Source: Shimia sagamensis (GTDB taxonomy: Bacteria > Pseudomonadota > Alphaproteobacteria > Rhodobacterales > Rhodobacteraceae). From it: a stretch of 64,000 bases of DNA. Made by a program: the position numbers and the translations under genes. The notes beneath the pieces were generated by a model. That model did not search any database, was not told the origin of the DNA, and saw only the letters and a list, made by a program, of their open reading frames with translations. Shown here piece by piece: positions 1 through 8,906 of the stretch; position 1 is the first letter of the stretch, and each line of letters starts with the position of its first letter. Where the stretch lies: assembly GCF_900182745.1 (NCBI RefSeq), contig NZ_FXTY01000002.1, forward strand, positions 673,196-737,195, written 5' to 3'.

Positions 1-1204
1 ACGTGATGCGTTGATCAAGGCTCTCGAAGGCAAGCGCATTGAGGCAGGCCCGTCCGGCTCGCCTTATCGTGGACGCCACGACGTGCTGCCCACGGGGCGC
101 AACCTCTACACCACCGACCCGCGCTCGGTCCCGTCACGCTCCGCCTATGCGCAGGGTGTGAAACTTGCCGAAGAGCTGGTCCGCCGTCATCTGCAAGAGG
201 AAGGCGACTACCCCAAAAACCTGATTGTGGACCTTTGGGGCTCCGCCACCATGCGCACAGCTGGCGAGGAATTTGCCATGGCGCTGCATCTTTTGGGGGC
301 GAAACCCGTTTGGGACGAAGGCTCTGAACGGATCTCTGGTGTGGAAATCCTGCCCATCGCCCTACTGGACCGTCCCCGCATCGACGTGACGCTGCGCGTA
401 TCCGGTCTTTTTCGGGATGTCTTCCCCACGCTGTCCACGCTGTTTGGCCAAGCGATCAAAGCCCTCGCTGAACGCGACGAGGCTCCAGACTGGAACCCCT
501 TTGCAGGTCGCATCACCGCACCGCGTGTCTACGGACCTGCGCCCGGCAGTTATGGCCTTGGCATGGGCCATGAGATTGAAAACTACTCAGACGAGGGCCG
601 CAAATCAGCAGGCGAAGCCTGGCTCAACGCCTCCTCCTATGCGCTGGATTCCGGCGACGGCACCAAAGACCTCGACGGCATCCGCGCCCGCGTTGGTGCC
701 GCTGACAGCTTTGTGCACCTGCAAGACCTACCCGAAACCGATATTTTGGTGGCATCCGATTACGCCGCCCATGAGGCTGGATTTGCCGCCGCGCAGGCCA
801 TCACCGGTGGCGAGGCCAATCTCTACCACATGGACAACACCAACCCGGACAAGCCGCGCGCGCGCAGCCTGACCGAAGAAATCGCCCTCGTTGTGCACGC
901 CCGGGCCACCAACCCGGATTGGCTCGCAGGCATGATGCGTCATGGGTTCCGGGGCGGTGCAGAGATTGCCGCCACGCTGGATCACATGGGCGCCTTTGCC
1001 AACTTGGCTGGCGCGGTGCCCCCGCAACTGTTTGACGCTTACCACGATGCGACGCTGGGCAACGACGAGATTGTCACTTTCCTTGAGCGCGAAAACCCGC
1101 AAGCGCTGGCCGCGATGAGGGACCGCTTTACCGCACTGCATGAGGCAGGATTATGGGTCACCCGCCGCAACTCCATCGCCGCCGAACTGGAGCGCCTGCC
1201 ATGA
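1..1204 (+). CDS. cobN: Cobaltochelatase subunit CobN (3' part)
   Basis: This is the C-terminal ~400 residues of CobN, the large subunit of the ATP-dependent cobaltochelatase CobNST, which inserts Co(II) into hydrogenobyrinic acid a,c-diamide in the aerobic B12 pathway. The reading frame is open from the first bases of the window, so the 5' part (full CobN is usually 1,100-1,300 residues) lies upstream. Visible family features are the TGRNLYTTDPRSVPS stretch, NLIVDLWGSATMRTAGEE and the late YHMDNTNPDKPRARSLTEE segment. The stop codon overlaps the cobG start by 4 bases (ATGA), so it is translationally coupled to the operon. CobS and CobT are not in the window. A magnesium chelatase BchH/ChlH paralogue is the only alternative, and the cob neighbours argue against it. 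Confidence 0.95.
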   Translation, partial: RDALIKALEGKRIEAGPSGSPYRGRHDVLPTGRNLYTTDPRSVPSRSAYAQGVKLAEELVRRHLQEEGDYPKNLIVDLWGSATMRTAGEEFAMALHLLGAKPVWDEGSERISGVEILPIALLDRPRIDVTLRVSGLFRDVFPTLSTLFGQAIKALAERDEAPDWNPFAGRITAPRVYGPAPGSYGLGMGHEIENYSDEGRKSAGEAWLNASSYALDSGDGTKDLDGIRARVGAADSFVHLQDLPETDILVASDYAAHEAGFAAAQAITGGEANLYHMDNTNPDKPRARSLTEEIALVVHARATNPDWLAGMMRHGFRGGAEIAATLDHMGAFANLAGAVPPQLFDAYHDATLGNDEIVTFLERENPQALAAMRDRFTALHEAGLWVTRRNSIAAELERLP

Positions 1205-2334
1205 GTCGCCCAGACGCCAAAGGTTGGTGCCCCGGTGCCTATAAACCAATGATGTCCGGCGACGGTCTGGTGGTGCGCGTGCGCCCAATGATGGCGCGAC
1301 TGACCAAAGCGCAAGTGCTTGGTTTGTGCGAAACATCCGAGAAATTTGGCTCCGGTCTGATTGATCTGACCAGCCGCGCCAACCTGCAAATTCGCGGGGT
1401 TGCGGAAGCGGACCACGAGGCCGTGCTGGCTGCGCTCAATTCGCTGGACCTGCTGCCAGATGATCCCGCCTTGGAAAGCCGCCGCAATATCCTGATCCCG
1501 CCGCTGTGGCAGGACGGTGATGTTACATACCGCGTGGCTACCGAATTGGTGGCCCGCCTTGATGAACTTCCTGACCTTCCGCCGAAGATGGGCTACGCCG
1601 TCGACCTGCAAGGCGGCCCACAACTCTCTGATAAGTCCGCAGACTTCCGCATTGAGCGTGACGCCAACGATGGCATGATCCTACGCGCTGACGGGGCGTC
1701 CCGTGGACGTGTTGTGACCGTGGAAACAGCCGTAGATGCCCTTCTGGAAATGGCACGTTGGTTTGTCGACACCAATGGCCCTGCCCGACGCCGCATGGCC
1801 GCACACGTCGCGCTGACGCCTTTGCCAGTGGATTGGCAAGCCGTAGTGCCCGCCGCACCGCAAAAGCCACCCGTGCCCGGAGACACTTCGCTAGGTGCGA
1901 TATTCGGCGTGGCCTTTGGCCAGATTGAGGCGACGCAACTGGCCACCTTGATCACAGCGACCAAGGCAGACGCCATGCGTGTCACGCCGTGGCGACTGTT
2001 TTTGCTGGAAGGCGCTGACATGTTGGACACAGCGATGTTCATCACAAACGTGCACGATCCGCTCCTGCACGTCGACGCCTGCCCCGGCACGCCTTTGTGC
2101 AATTCCGCCACCGTGGAAACCCGCCAACTTGCGCGCCAATTGGCCAGCCAATTGCCAACACCCCTACACGTCTCTGGCTGTGCCAAAGGCTGCGCCTTGC
2201 CGCGCCCCTGTGCGACAACATTGGTCGGCAATGACGGCGCATTTGATCTTGTGAAAAACGGCCGCCCATGGGATGCGCCTGTCAAAACCGGCCTCTCGCC
2301 GGACATCTTGCTTGAAGCCCGAGGAGAGCTTTAG
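1201..2334 (+). CDS. cobG: Precorrin-3B synthase CobG
   Basis: CobG is the O2-dependent monooxygenase that converts precorrin-3A to precorrin-3B, the step that defines the aerobic cobalamin route. The protein is 377 residues and resembles nitrite/sulfite reductases. Near residues 297-340 it has a C-x5-C (CPGTPLC) followed by a C-x3-C (CAKGC), the expected 4Fe-4S ligands. The N-terminal half carries LIDLTSRANLQIRG, the ferredoxin-like repeat of this family. The start at 1201 is chosen because it overlaps the cobN stop and leads directly into MSRPDAKGWCPG; an in-frame start at 1153 would lie inside cobN. Its stop overlaps the GTG start of cobH by one base. Confidence 0.94.
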   Translation: MSRPDAKGWCPGAYKPMMSGDGLVVRVRPMMARLTKAQVLGLCETSEKFGSGLIDLTSRANLQIRGVAEADHEAVLAALNSLDLLPDDPALESRRNILIPPLWQDGDVTYRVATELVARLDELPDLPPKMGYAVDLQGGPQLSDKSADFRIERDANDGMILRADGASRGRVVTVETAVDALLEMARWFVDTNGPARRRMAAHVALTPLPVDWQAVVPAAPQKPPVPGDTSLGAIFGVAFGQIEATQLATLITATKADAMRVTPWRLFLLEGADMLDTAMFITNVHDPLLHVDACPGTPLCNSATVETRQLARQLASQLPTPLHVSGCAKGCALPRPCATTLVGNDGAFDLVKNGRPWDAPVKTGLSPDILLEARGEL

Positions 2335-2963
2335 TGCCCTACGAATATGAAAAAAACGGTCAGGCGATCTATGACGAAAGCTTCGCCACCATCCGGCGTG
2401 AGGCCGCGCTGAACGGCTTTGACAAAGACGAAGAGCAAGTTGTGGTGCGCATGATCCACGCCGCAGGCATGATCGGATTGGAGCAGCATGTGAAATTCAC
2501 GCATGGCATGGTTGCGGCTGCGCGCAAAGCCATGGAAGACGGGGCGCCGATCTTCTGTGACGCGCGCATGGTTAGCGAAGGCGTGACCCGCCCGCGTCTA
2601 CCTGCGGGCAACCAGGTGATCTGCACCCTGCACGCCGAGGGCATCTATGAGTTGGCCACCAAAATTGGCAACACCCGCTCTGCCGCCGCGCTGGAACATT
2701 GGCGTGACAAATTGGGCGGGGCCATTGTCGCCATTGGCAATGCACCAACCGCGCTCTTTCACCTGTTGAACATGCTCGAGGATCCGGACTGCCCGCGCCC
2801 CGCGGCCATCATCGGCTGCCCAGTGGGCTTTGTCGGCGCGATGGAAAGCAAAGACGCGCTTTGGAATGACCAACCGGTGCCCTGCATGATTGTCGAAGGC
2901 CGCCTTGGCGGCTCCGCCATGACTGTGGCCGCCATCAACGCAATTGCGAGCCGCAAAGAATGA
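2334..2963 (+). CDS. cobH: Precorrin-8X methylmutase CobH
   Basis: CobH moves the C11 methyl group to C12, turning precorrin-8 into hydrogenobyrinic acid. The 209-residue length is normal for the family. The likely catalytic histidine is in VRMIHAAG (about residue 42), and the conserved blocks VTRPRLPAGNQVICTL, GNTRSAAALEHW, GNAPTALFHLL and PVGFVGAMESKDAL are all present. The start is a GTG overlapping the last base of the cobG stop. The stop overlaps the cobI start (ATGA). No cysteine insertions or truncation are seen. Confidence 0.96.
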   Translation: MPYEYEKNGQAIYDESFATIRREAALNGFDKDEEQVVVRMIHAAGMIGLEQHVKFTHGMVAAARKAMEDGAPIFCDARMVSEGVTRPRLPAGNQVICTLHAEGIYELATKIGNTRSAAALEHWRDKLGGAIVAIGNAPTALFHLLNMLEDPDCPRPAAIIGCPVGFVGAMESKDALWNDQPVPCMIVEGRLGGSAMTVAAINAIASRKE

Positions 2964-3691
2964 GCAAGACTGGAACGATTTACGGCGTCGGGCTTGGCCC
3001 CGGCGATCCTGACCTGATGAGCGTACGCTCTCATCGATTGATCACCAATGCCAAACACGTGGCCTTTTTCCGCAAGGCAGGCCGCAAAGGCCAAGCGCGC
3101 GCCATTGTCGATGGCATGTTGCCAGAAACGGCGATTGAGTTCCCGATGGAATACCCGGTCACCACGGAAATCTCCGTGCATGACCCACGCTACAATGAGG
3201 CCCTGTCAGCATTTTATGAAGAGGTCACGCAACACCTGATCGACCTGGCCAATTCCGGCGAAGACGTTGTGGTGCTCTGTGAAGGTGATCCGTTTTTCTA
3301 CGGATCTTTTATGCACATCTACGCCCGCGTACGTGATGTTGTTCCGACCCATGTTGTGCCTGCCATTACCGGTATGTCCGGTGCGTGGACTGCCACCGAG
3401 GCTCCCATCACCTGGGGTGACGACGTGCTGACCGTACTGATGGGCACATTGGACGAGGAAAAGCTCACCCGCCACATGGCGGATACCGACGCGTTGGTGG
3501 TGATGAAAATCGGCTCCAACTACGACAAAGTCATCCGCGCATTAAAAGCGTCAAATCGCTATGACGAAGCTTGGCTAGTACAGTTTGCCACCATGCAGAA
3601 ACAGAGCGTGAAAAAGCTGTCAGAAACCACGGATCACGGCACGCCATATTTCTCGATCATTGTGGTGCACGGCCAAGGACGACGACCATGA
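2960..3691 (+). CDS. cobI: Precorrin-2 C20-methyltransferase CobI
   Basis: CobI is the SAM-dependent methyltransferase that makes precorrin-3A from precorrin-2. It is 243 residues with the tetrapyrrole-methylase fold: an N-terminal glycine-rich loop (GVGLGPGDPDL), the central EGDPFFYGSFMHIY motif and the later VVPAITGMSGAWT segment that shape the SAM pocket. Both ends overlap neighbours by 4 bases (cobH upstream, cobJ downstream), so it is an internal gene of one polycistronic unit. The EGDPFFYGS form separates it from the other cob methylases nearby. Confidence 0.95.
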   Translation: MSKTGTIYGVGLGPGDPDLMSVRSHRLITNAKHVAFFRKAGRKGQARAIVDGMLPETAIEFPMEYPVTTEISVHDPRYNEALSAFYEEVTQHLIDLANSGEDVVVLCEGDPFFYGSFMHIYARVRDVVPTHVVPAITGMSGAWTATEAPITWGDDVLTVLMGTLDEEKLTRHMADTDALVVMKIGSNYDKVIRALKASNRYDEAWLVQFATMQKQSVKKLSETTDHGTPYFSIIVVHGQGRRP

Positions 3692-4440
3692 GCGGCTGGG
3701 TCCAAATTGTAGGCATCGGCCCGGGTGACGACGCGCTTGTCACCCCGCAAGTTCAGGCTGCCGTGGCTGAGGCAACCGACGCGGTTGGCTATATCCCTTA
3801 TGTGGAACGTGTTGCGCAAAACCCGAACCTGACTCTGCATGCATCCGACAATCGAGTGGAAATTGACCGCTCCCGCCACGCTTTGGAAATGGCCTCCCAA
3901 GGCAAGCGTGTGGTGGTGGTCAGCTCCGGCGACCCCGGTGTGTTTGCAATGGCTGCTGCCGTATTTGAGGCGGTGGAGCATGGTGATCCCACATGGCGTG
4001 ATCTCGACGTCCGTGTGCTGCCCGGCATCACGGCCATGTTGGCAGCCTCTGCAGCCTGTGGTGCGCCATTGGGCCATGATTTCTGCGCAATCAATCTCAG
4101 CGACAATCTCAAACCTTGGGACCTCATCGACAAACGCCTGCGTCTGGCAGCGGAGGCAGATTTCGCCATGGCGTTTTACAATCCACGCTCCAAGTCCCGC
4201 CCGGAAGGCTTTGAAAAAGCGCTAAAAACGCTCAAGGAAAGCTGCGGCGACAACCGCCCGATGATCTTTGCCCGCAATGTTTCGCGCGCGGATCAGACCA
4301 TCAAGATTGTACCGCTGCAAGAGACCACACCGGACATGGCGGACATGCGCACAGTTGTGCTTTTGGGCTCCAGTCAAACTCGTATTATCGAGCGAAACGG
4401 TGCCCCAATGGTGTACACACCGCGTTCGGTGGATGGATAG
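3688..4440 (+). CDS. cobJ: Precorrin-3B C17-methyltransferase CobJ
   Basis: CobJ methylates C17 and drives ring contraction of precorrin-3B to precorrin-4. The product is 250 residues. It begins SGWVQIVGIGPGDDALVTPQ, has the SSGDPGVFAMAAAVFE motif typical of CobJ/CbiH, and continues with LPGITAMLAASAACGAPLGHDF and AFYNPRSKSRP. The start at 3688 overlaps the cobI stop; a longer frame from 3571 would run inside cobI and is not supported. The gene ends 57 bp before the convergent cobK stop. No fused CbiG-like domain is present. Confidence 0.95.
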   Translation: MSGWVQIVGIGPGDDALVTPQVQAAVAEATDAVGYIPYVERVAQNPNLTLHASDNRVEIDRSRHALEMASQGKRVVVVSSGDPGVFAMAAAVFEAVEHGDPTWRDLDVRVLPGITAMLAASAACGAPLGHDFCAINLSDNLKPWDLIDKRLRLAAEADFAMAFYNPRSKSRPEGFEKALKTLKESCGDNRPMIFARNVSRADQTIKIVPLQETTPDMADMRTVVLLGSSQTRIIERNGAPMVYTPRSVDG

Positions 4441-4497
4441 GTGACTCCGCAGGCCGATCAGACGACGGAACAGCACAGCCAATTGCGGCTGCACCTG

Positions 4498-5232
4498 TCA
4501 GCCTGCGAGCCAATCCAATACCGCCTCAGCCGTCGCAACGTCACCGCGGGGCGGAAGCGCGGGCCGATCAATCATAATCACCGGCAGACCCAAGTCTCGC
4601 GCTGCGGTCAATTTGGCTTCAGCGCCAATGCCGCCAGCGTTTTTGCAGACCACCACCTCGATACCATGCTTTTGCATCAGCGCGCGGTCTCCCGCCACGT
4701 CAAACGGCCCCCGTGCCACAACAACCGTGTGGTGGGGCAACTCCGGCGTGACTTCAGGCTGATCCACAAGGCGCAAAACATAGTGGTGCTGCGGCTGCGC
4801 GGCAAAGGCGGGCACGTTCAATTTTCCCAGCGCCAAAAGCACGCGTTTGGCCTCCCCCGCCAAGGCATCCACGACCCCATCAATGTCCGCCACAGGTCTC
4901 CAGTGATCTCCGGCTTGCGCCTGCCAAGCCGGACGTGTCAGCGCGACCAAATCTGTGCCAACCTGCTGACAAGCTTCATAGGCGTTCCAACTCATCTGCG
5001 CCGCAAAGGGATGCGTGGCGTCCACCACATGGGTGATGTTATGCTCTTGCAAATACTGGACCAATCCAGTCACACCGCCAAAGCCTCCCACCCGTGTGGG
5101 CAAGGGCTGTGCTTTAGGGCTGGACACACGTCCGGCATAAGAAAACACGGCCTCAACACCGCGCGCCGCCAAGGTGCGCGCCAACAGGCTGGCCTCGGTT
5201 GTGCCACCGAGAAGAAGGAGTTTGGGCGCCAT
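4498..5232 (-). CDS. cobK: Precorrin-6A reductase CobK
   Basis: CobK is the NADPH-dependent reductase that makes precorrin-6B from precorrin-6A. The 244-residue protein starts MAPKLLLLGGTTEASLLA, a GGTxEA nucleotide-binding start typical of CobK/CbiJ, and has HVVDATHPFAAQMS, LLALGKL and a late VVCKNAGGIGAEAKL segment. It is encoded antisense in the middle of the cob operon. Its ATG (5230-5232) overlaps the cobL ATG on the other strand by two bases, so the two genes start head to head with no intergenic DNA. Its promoter must therefore lie inside cobL. A longer frame to 5742 is antisense to cobL and was not used. Confidence 0.93.
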   Translation of the reverse strand: MAPKLLLLGGTTEASLLARTLAARGVEAVFSYAGRVSSPKAQPLPTRVGGFGGVTGLVQYLQEHNITHVVDATHPFAAQMSWNAYEACQQVGTDLVALTRPAWQAQAGDHWRPVADIDGVVDALAGEAKRVLLALGKLNVPAFAAQPQHHYVLRLVDQPEVTPELPHHTVVVARGPFDVAGDRALMQKHGIEVVVCKNAGGIGAEAKLTAARDLGLPVIMIDRPALPPRGDVATAEAVLDWLAG

Positions 5233-6427
5233 GTCTGAAAATCCGTGGTTGACCATTGTTGGTTTGGGCGAAGATGGCCCAGAAGGCCTGTCGCCCGCAA
5301 GCTGCAAAGCGCTTGAAGACGCTGAGGTGATCATGGGCGCAGAACGGCATTTATCGCTGTTGCCAGACCTATCGGCAGAGCTCATCACATGGCCGGTGCC
5401 ATTTGCTGACGGCATTCCGCTGCTGCTGCAACACCGCGGCCGCAAAACCGTAGCGCTGGCCTCTGGCGATCCTTTCTGGCACGGCGCAGGCACCTCACTG
5501 ACCAAACACCTGGACAGAGGTGAGTGGCTCACTTTGCCCGCGCCGTCCACCATGTCACTCGCCGCTGCCGCCTTGGGCTGGCCGCTAGAAAGCACCACCA
5601 CGCTTGGTTTACACGCCGCCCCCTTTGCGCGCCTACGCCCCCATTTGGCAAAAGGGCAACGCGCCATTGTTACCCTACGCGATGGAGAGGCTGCGCCAAC
5701 TTTGGCCTCATGGCTCACGGCGATTGGGTTTGGCGCAAGCACGCTGCATGTGCTCGAAGCCCTTGGCGGCCCCCGTCAACGCATCCGAGAGGCACGCGCG
5801 CACAGTTTTGACATCAAAGGCATCCAACATCCCGTCTGCGTTGCCATCGATGTCTGCGGTGGCCCGGCGCTCACCTCAGTGGGGGGCAAAGACGACAGCT
5901 TCTTTGACAACGACGGACAGATCACCAAACGCCCGGTCCGTGCGCTGACCCTCTCTGCTCTGGCGCCCCTGCCCGGTGAACACCTTTGGGACATCGGCGG
6001 CGGCTCTGGTTCCATTGCCATCGAGTGGCTGTTGGCACATCCCACCACACAAGCGACCTCCGTCGAAGTTGACCCAACCCGTGCACAACGCATTGCCCAA
6101 AATGCCGCCGGCCTTGGTGCTGACCGCCTCTCTGTCGTCACCGGCGCAGCGCCGGACGCCCTAGAAGACCTGCCCGCGCCGGACGCCGTGTTCATCGGCG
6201 GCGGTATTTCCGAGGAGATGCTGCGGACCGTCTGGGACAAACTGCCGGAAAGCGCGCGTCTTGTGGCCAATGCAGTCACGTTAGAAGCCGAAGTTCTGCT
6301 CGCCAATTGGCACGCGAACAAAGGCGGCGACCTCTTGCGTATTGAGTTGGCGCAATCTAAGCCTTTGGGCCGCAAGCGAGGCTGGAAATCCAGCTATCCC
6401 ATCGTGCAATGGAGTGTGCAGAAATGA
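5231..6427 (+). CDS. cobL: Precorrin-6Y C5,15-methyltransferase (decarboxylating) CobL
   Basis: CobL methylates C5 and C15 and decarboxylates the C12 acetate of precorrin-6B to give precorrin-8. The 398-residue protein has two domains: an N-terminal tetrapyrrole methylase (IVGLGEDGPEGLSP, then ASGDPFWHGAG) and a C-terminal class-I SAM methyltransferase (LWDIGGGSGSIAIEWLL, motif I, about residue 255). A ribosome-binding site AAGGAG at 5215-5220 lies 10 bases before the ATG and inside the first codons of antisense cobK. A start at 5174 is in frame but lacks the family N-terminus. Its end overlaps the cobE start. Confidence 0.95.
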   Translation: MSENPWLTIVGLGEDGPEGLSPASCKALEDAEVIMGAERHLSLLPDLSAELITWPVPFADGIPLLLQHRGRKTVALASGDPFWHGAGTSLTKHLDRGEWLTLPAPSTMSLAAAALGWPLESTTTLGLHAAPFARLRPHLAKGQRAIVTLRDGEAAPTLASWLTAIGFGASTLHVLEALGGPRQRIREARAHSFDIKGIQHPVCVAIDVCGGPALTSVGGKDDSFFDNDGQITKRPVRALTLSALAPLPGEHLWDIGGGSGSIAIEWLLAHPTTQATSVEVDPTRAQRIAQNAAGLGADRLSVVTGAAPDALEDLPAPDAVFIGGGISEEMLRTVWDKLPESARLVANAVTLEAEVLLANWHANKGGDLLRIELAQSKPLGRKRGWKSSYPIVQWSVQK

Positions 6428-6789
6428 TCGTTGCCGGATTTGGATTTCGCGCCTCTGCAACAGAAGACAGCCTGCGGGATGCGCTTGCGTTAACGGCAAT
6501 CGCCAATGTCGACGCCATAGCTACACCTGCCGACAAGGCGCAAAGCATCACGCTGCAAGCCTTTGCCAAAGCACACAACTTGCCAGTGCTAGAAATTGAC
6601 GCCAGCACAATGCAAGCGGTTTGGACGCAGACCCAATCCGCCAAAGTACACGTAAAACGCGGTACCGGCTCTGTGGCCGAAGCTTGTGCTCTGGCTGCAC
6701 TCACAACTGATGCTATCCTGACCACCCCGCGTGTCGTCTCCAGCGATCGCCTAGCCACCTGCGCCATCGCGCAAGGAGAGCCAAAATGA
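6424..6789 (+). CDS. cobE: Cobalamin biosynthesis protein CobE (CbiG C-terminal-like)
   Basis: This small protein (121 residues) belongs to the CobE/CbiG C-terminal family. Pseudomonas denitrificans CobE is needed for B12 synthesis, but its reaction is not settled. The start [16 protein letters not shown] and the centre [16 protein letters not shown] match the family, the second being the usual GTGSVAEA signature. The ATG at 6424 overlaps the cobL stop by 4 bases, and the stop overlaps the cobM start. An ATG at 6409 is in frame but lies within cobL. CbiG's N-terminal lactonase part is absent, as expected in an aerobic pathway. Confidence 0.9.
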   Translation: MIVAGFGFRASATEDSLRDALALTAIANVDAIATPADKAQSITLQAFAKAHNLPVLEIDASTMQAVWTQTQSAKVHVKRGTGSVAEACALAALTTDAILTTPRVVSSDRLATCAIAQGEPK

Positions 6790-7580
6790 CTGTTCATTTC
6801 ATAGGCGCAGGCCCCGGTGCCGCCGACCTCCTGACCCTGCGTGGCCGCGATCTGATCGCCGCCTGTCCTGTTTGTCTGTACGCAGGCTCTTTGGTGCCGG
6901 AAGCGATCCTGTCACACTGCCCGGACAACGCTCGTGTGATCAACACTGCGCCGCTTGACCTCGACGCCATCGTTACTGAATGCAAAGTCGCGCATGAAGC
7001 CGGTCAAGACGTCGCCCGCCTGCATTCCGGCGACCTATCTGTATGGTCTGCTATGGGCGAGCAAATCCGCCGCCTGAAGGCTGAGGGCATTCCCGTGTCC
7101 GTTACGCCCGGCGTGCCTAGTTTTGCCGCTGCCGCTGCCGCGTTACAAACCGAACTGACCTTGCCCGGACTGGCGCAATCCGTGGTACTGACCCGCACAC
7201 CGGGCCGTGCCTCCACGATGCCTGAAGGCGAAACCCTCACCAATTTCGCCGCCACCGGCGCGACACTGGCAATTCACCTGTCGATTGGCAATCTGGACAA
7301 TGTGATCGCGGATCTCACACCAGCCTATGGCGCAGGCTGTCCTGTGGCCGTGGTCTACCGCGCCAGCTGGCCAGACCAGCAGGTGATCCGAACCACCTTG
7401 GCCAGCCTAAAAGACGACGTAACAGAGAACATCACCCGCACCGTGCTGATCCTTGTGGGCCCCGCACTGGCCGGTGAGGGCTTTGATGAAAGCTGCCTCT
7501 ATGCTTCGGAATATGACCGCCGCTACCGCCCTCAGACCGCAGACAGCCCGTGGTCGAGCTGGCAACACGGCGATGACTAA
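6786..7580 (+). CDS. cobM: Precorrin-4 C11-methyltransferase CobM
   Basis: CobM adds the C11 methyl group to precorrin-4, giving precorrin-5. It is a 264-residue tetrapyrrole methylase with the N-terminal loop [16 protein letters not shown], the [16 protein letters not shown] motif that marks CobM/CbiF, and [15 protein letters not shown]. The start overlaps the cobE stop by 4 bases. Six bases separate the stop from the cobB start, one of the very few non-overlapping junctions of the operon. There is no sign of truncation. Confidence 0.95.
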   Translation: MTVHFIGAGPGAADLLTLRGRDLIAACPVCLYAGSLVPEAILSHCPDNARVINTAPLDLDAIVTECKVAHEAGQDVARLHSGDLSVWSAMGEQIRRLKAEGIPVSVTPGVPSFAAAAAALQTELTLPGLAQSVVLTRTPGRASTMPEGETLTNFAATGATLAIHLSIGNLDNVIADLTPAYGAGCPVAVVYRASWPDQQVIRTTLASLKDDVTENITRTVLILVGPALAGEGFDESCLYASEYDRRYRPQTADSPWSSWQHGDD

Positions 7581-7586
7581 AGAGAG

Positions 7587-8906
7587 ATGACCCCAATGAC
7601 TATGCCTCCTGGTATCCTGATCTCCGCGCCCTCCTCTGGCACCGGCAAAACCACGGTGATGCTCGGCCTTCTGCGCGCGCTGGCCGAAGACGGGCTTAAA
7701 GTGCAGCCGTTCAAATCCGGCCCGGATTACATCGACCCGGCGTTTCACCACGCAGCCGCCCGCCGTCCGGCCTTCAACCTCGACACATGGGCCATGCCAC
7801 CCGCGCTGGCTGGGGGAATCTCCGAGCAAGCGCAAGGTGCCGACATCGTCGTGGCCGAAGGCAGCATGGGCCTGTTTGACGGCGTCGCCACACGTGGCGA
7901 AAACGGATTTGGCAGCTCGGCGGAAACCGCCTTGATGATGGGCTGGCCTGTGGTGCTGGTGATCGATGTGGGTGGCCAAGCGCAATCCGCCGCCGCGACA
8001 GCCTTAGGCTTCAAAACTTACAATCCAGACCTGCCGTTTGCGGGCGTGATCCTCAACCGCTGCGCCTCCCCGCGCCATGAGCGCCTTGCGCGGCTTGGCA
8101 TGGACAAGGCTGGTGTGAACGTCCTTGGCGTTTTGCCTCGTCGTGGCGATTTGGCTCTGCCCGAGCGTCACTTGGGCCTGATCCAAGCGGTAGAACATCC
8201 TGACTTGGAAGAAGCCATCACCGGCTATGCGGCGTTCCTACGGGAACATGTGGACCTCGACGCCATCAAAGCCGCCGCGCGATCCGGCGACGCCAAATCA
8301 GGCACCCTGCCCAAGCCGCCCGCGCAACGCATTGCCTTGGCGCGGGACGCCGCTTTCAGCTTCACCTACCCGCATCTTTTGACCGGCTGGCGTAATGCTG
8401 GCGCAGAGATCCTGCCTTTCTCCCCGCTTGCCGACGAAGCGCCTGATCCATCTGCCGATCTGGTCTGGCTTCCCGGCGGCTACCCGGAACTTCACGCTGG
8501 CAAACTCGCCGCCAACCAAACCTACCTCTCCGGTCTCCGCAAACACGCAGAAACCAAACCGGTGCATGGCGAATGCGGCGGCTACATGGCTTTGGGCACA
8601 GCCCTGATCGACAAAGAGGGCACGCGCCACGAGATGGCAGGCCTGCTGGGGCTCGTGACCTCTTACGAGAAACGCAAGTTCCACCTCGGCTACCGCCAAG
8701 CCACCCTCAACGCCCCGATGCTGGGCTTTGACACCGGCGCCCGCTTGCGTGGCCATGAGTTCCACTACACCACCATTCTGGAAGAACCCGATGAGCCACT
8801 TGCCCAGGTCGGCGACGCGGACGGCAACCCGGTGCCGGAAACCGGCTCCATCAAAGGCCACGTCACCGGCACCTTCTTCCACCTGATCGCAGAGGCCAGC
8901 TCATGA
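7587..8906 (+). CDS. cobB: Hydrogenobyrinic acid a,c-diamide synthase CobB
   Basis: CobB is the ATP- and glutamine-dependent amidase that amidates the a and c carboxylates of hydrogenobyrinic acid, providing the CobNST substrate. The 439-residue protein has an N-terminal P-loop domain (ISAPSSGTGKTTVMLGLL, then SMGLFDG) and a C-terminal class-I glutamine amidotransferase domain whose nucleophilic Cys is in HGECGGYMALG (about residue 330), with GHEFHYTT near the end providing the expected His. Three ATGs (7587, 7596, 7602) precede the conserved region; 7587 is used but 7602 is possible. The stop overlaps cobA by 4 bases. Confidence 0.94.
   Translation: MTPMTMPPGILISAPSSGTGKTTVMLGLLRALAEDGLKVQPFKSGPDYIDPAFHHAAARRPAFNLDTWAMPPALAGGISEQAQGADIVVAEGSMGLFDGVATRGENGFGSSAETALMMGWPVVLVIDVGGQAQSAAATALGFKTYNPDLPFAGVILNRCASPRHERLARLGMDKAGVNVLGVLPRRGDLALPERHLGLIQAVEHPDLEEAITGYAAFLREHVDLDAIKAAARSGDAKSGTLPKPPAQRIALARDAAFSFTYPHLLTGWRNAGAEILPFSPLADEAPDPSADLVWLPGGYPELHAGKLAANQTYLSGLRKHAETKPVHGECGGYMALGTALIDKEGTRHEMAGLLGLVTSYEKRKFHLGYRQATLNAPMLGFDTGARLRGHEFHYTTILEEPDEPLAQVGDADGNPVPETGSIKGHVTGTFFHLIAEASS

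Noticed and set aside
1..1200. Cobalamin riboswitch before the cob genes
   Set aside because: The start of the operon is outside the window, and no B12-box is seen between the genes.
4441..5238. Plus-strand 265-codon open frame across cobK
   Set aside because: It is antisense to cobK, whose product is clearly conserved; the frame has no family resemblance.
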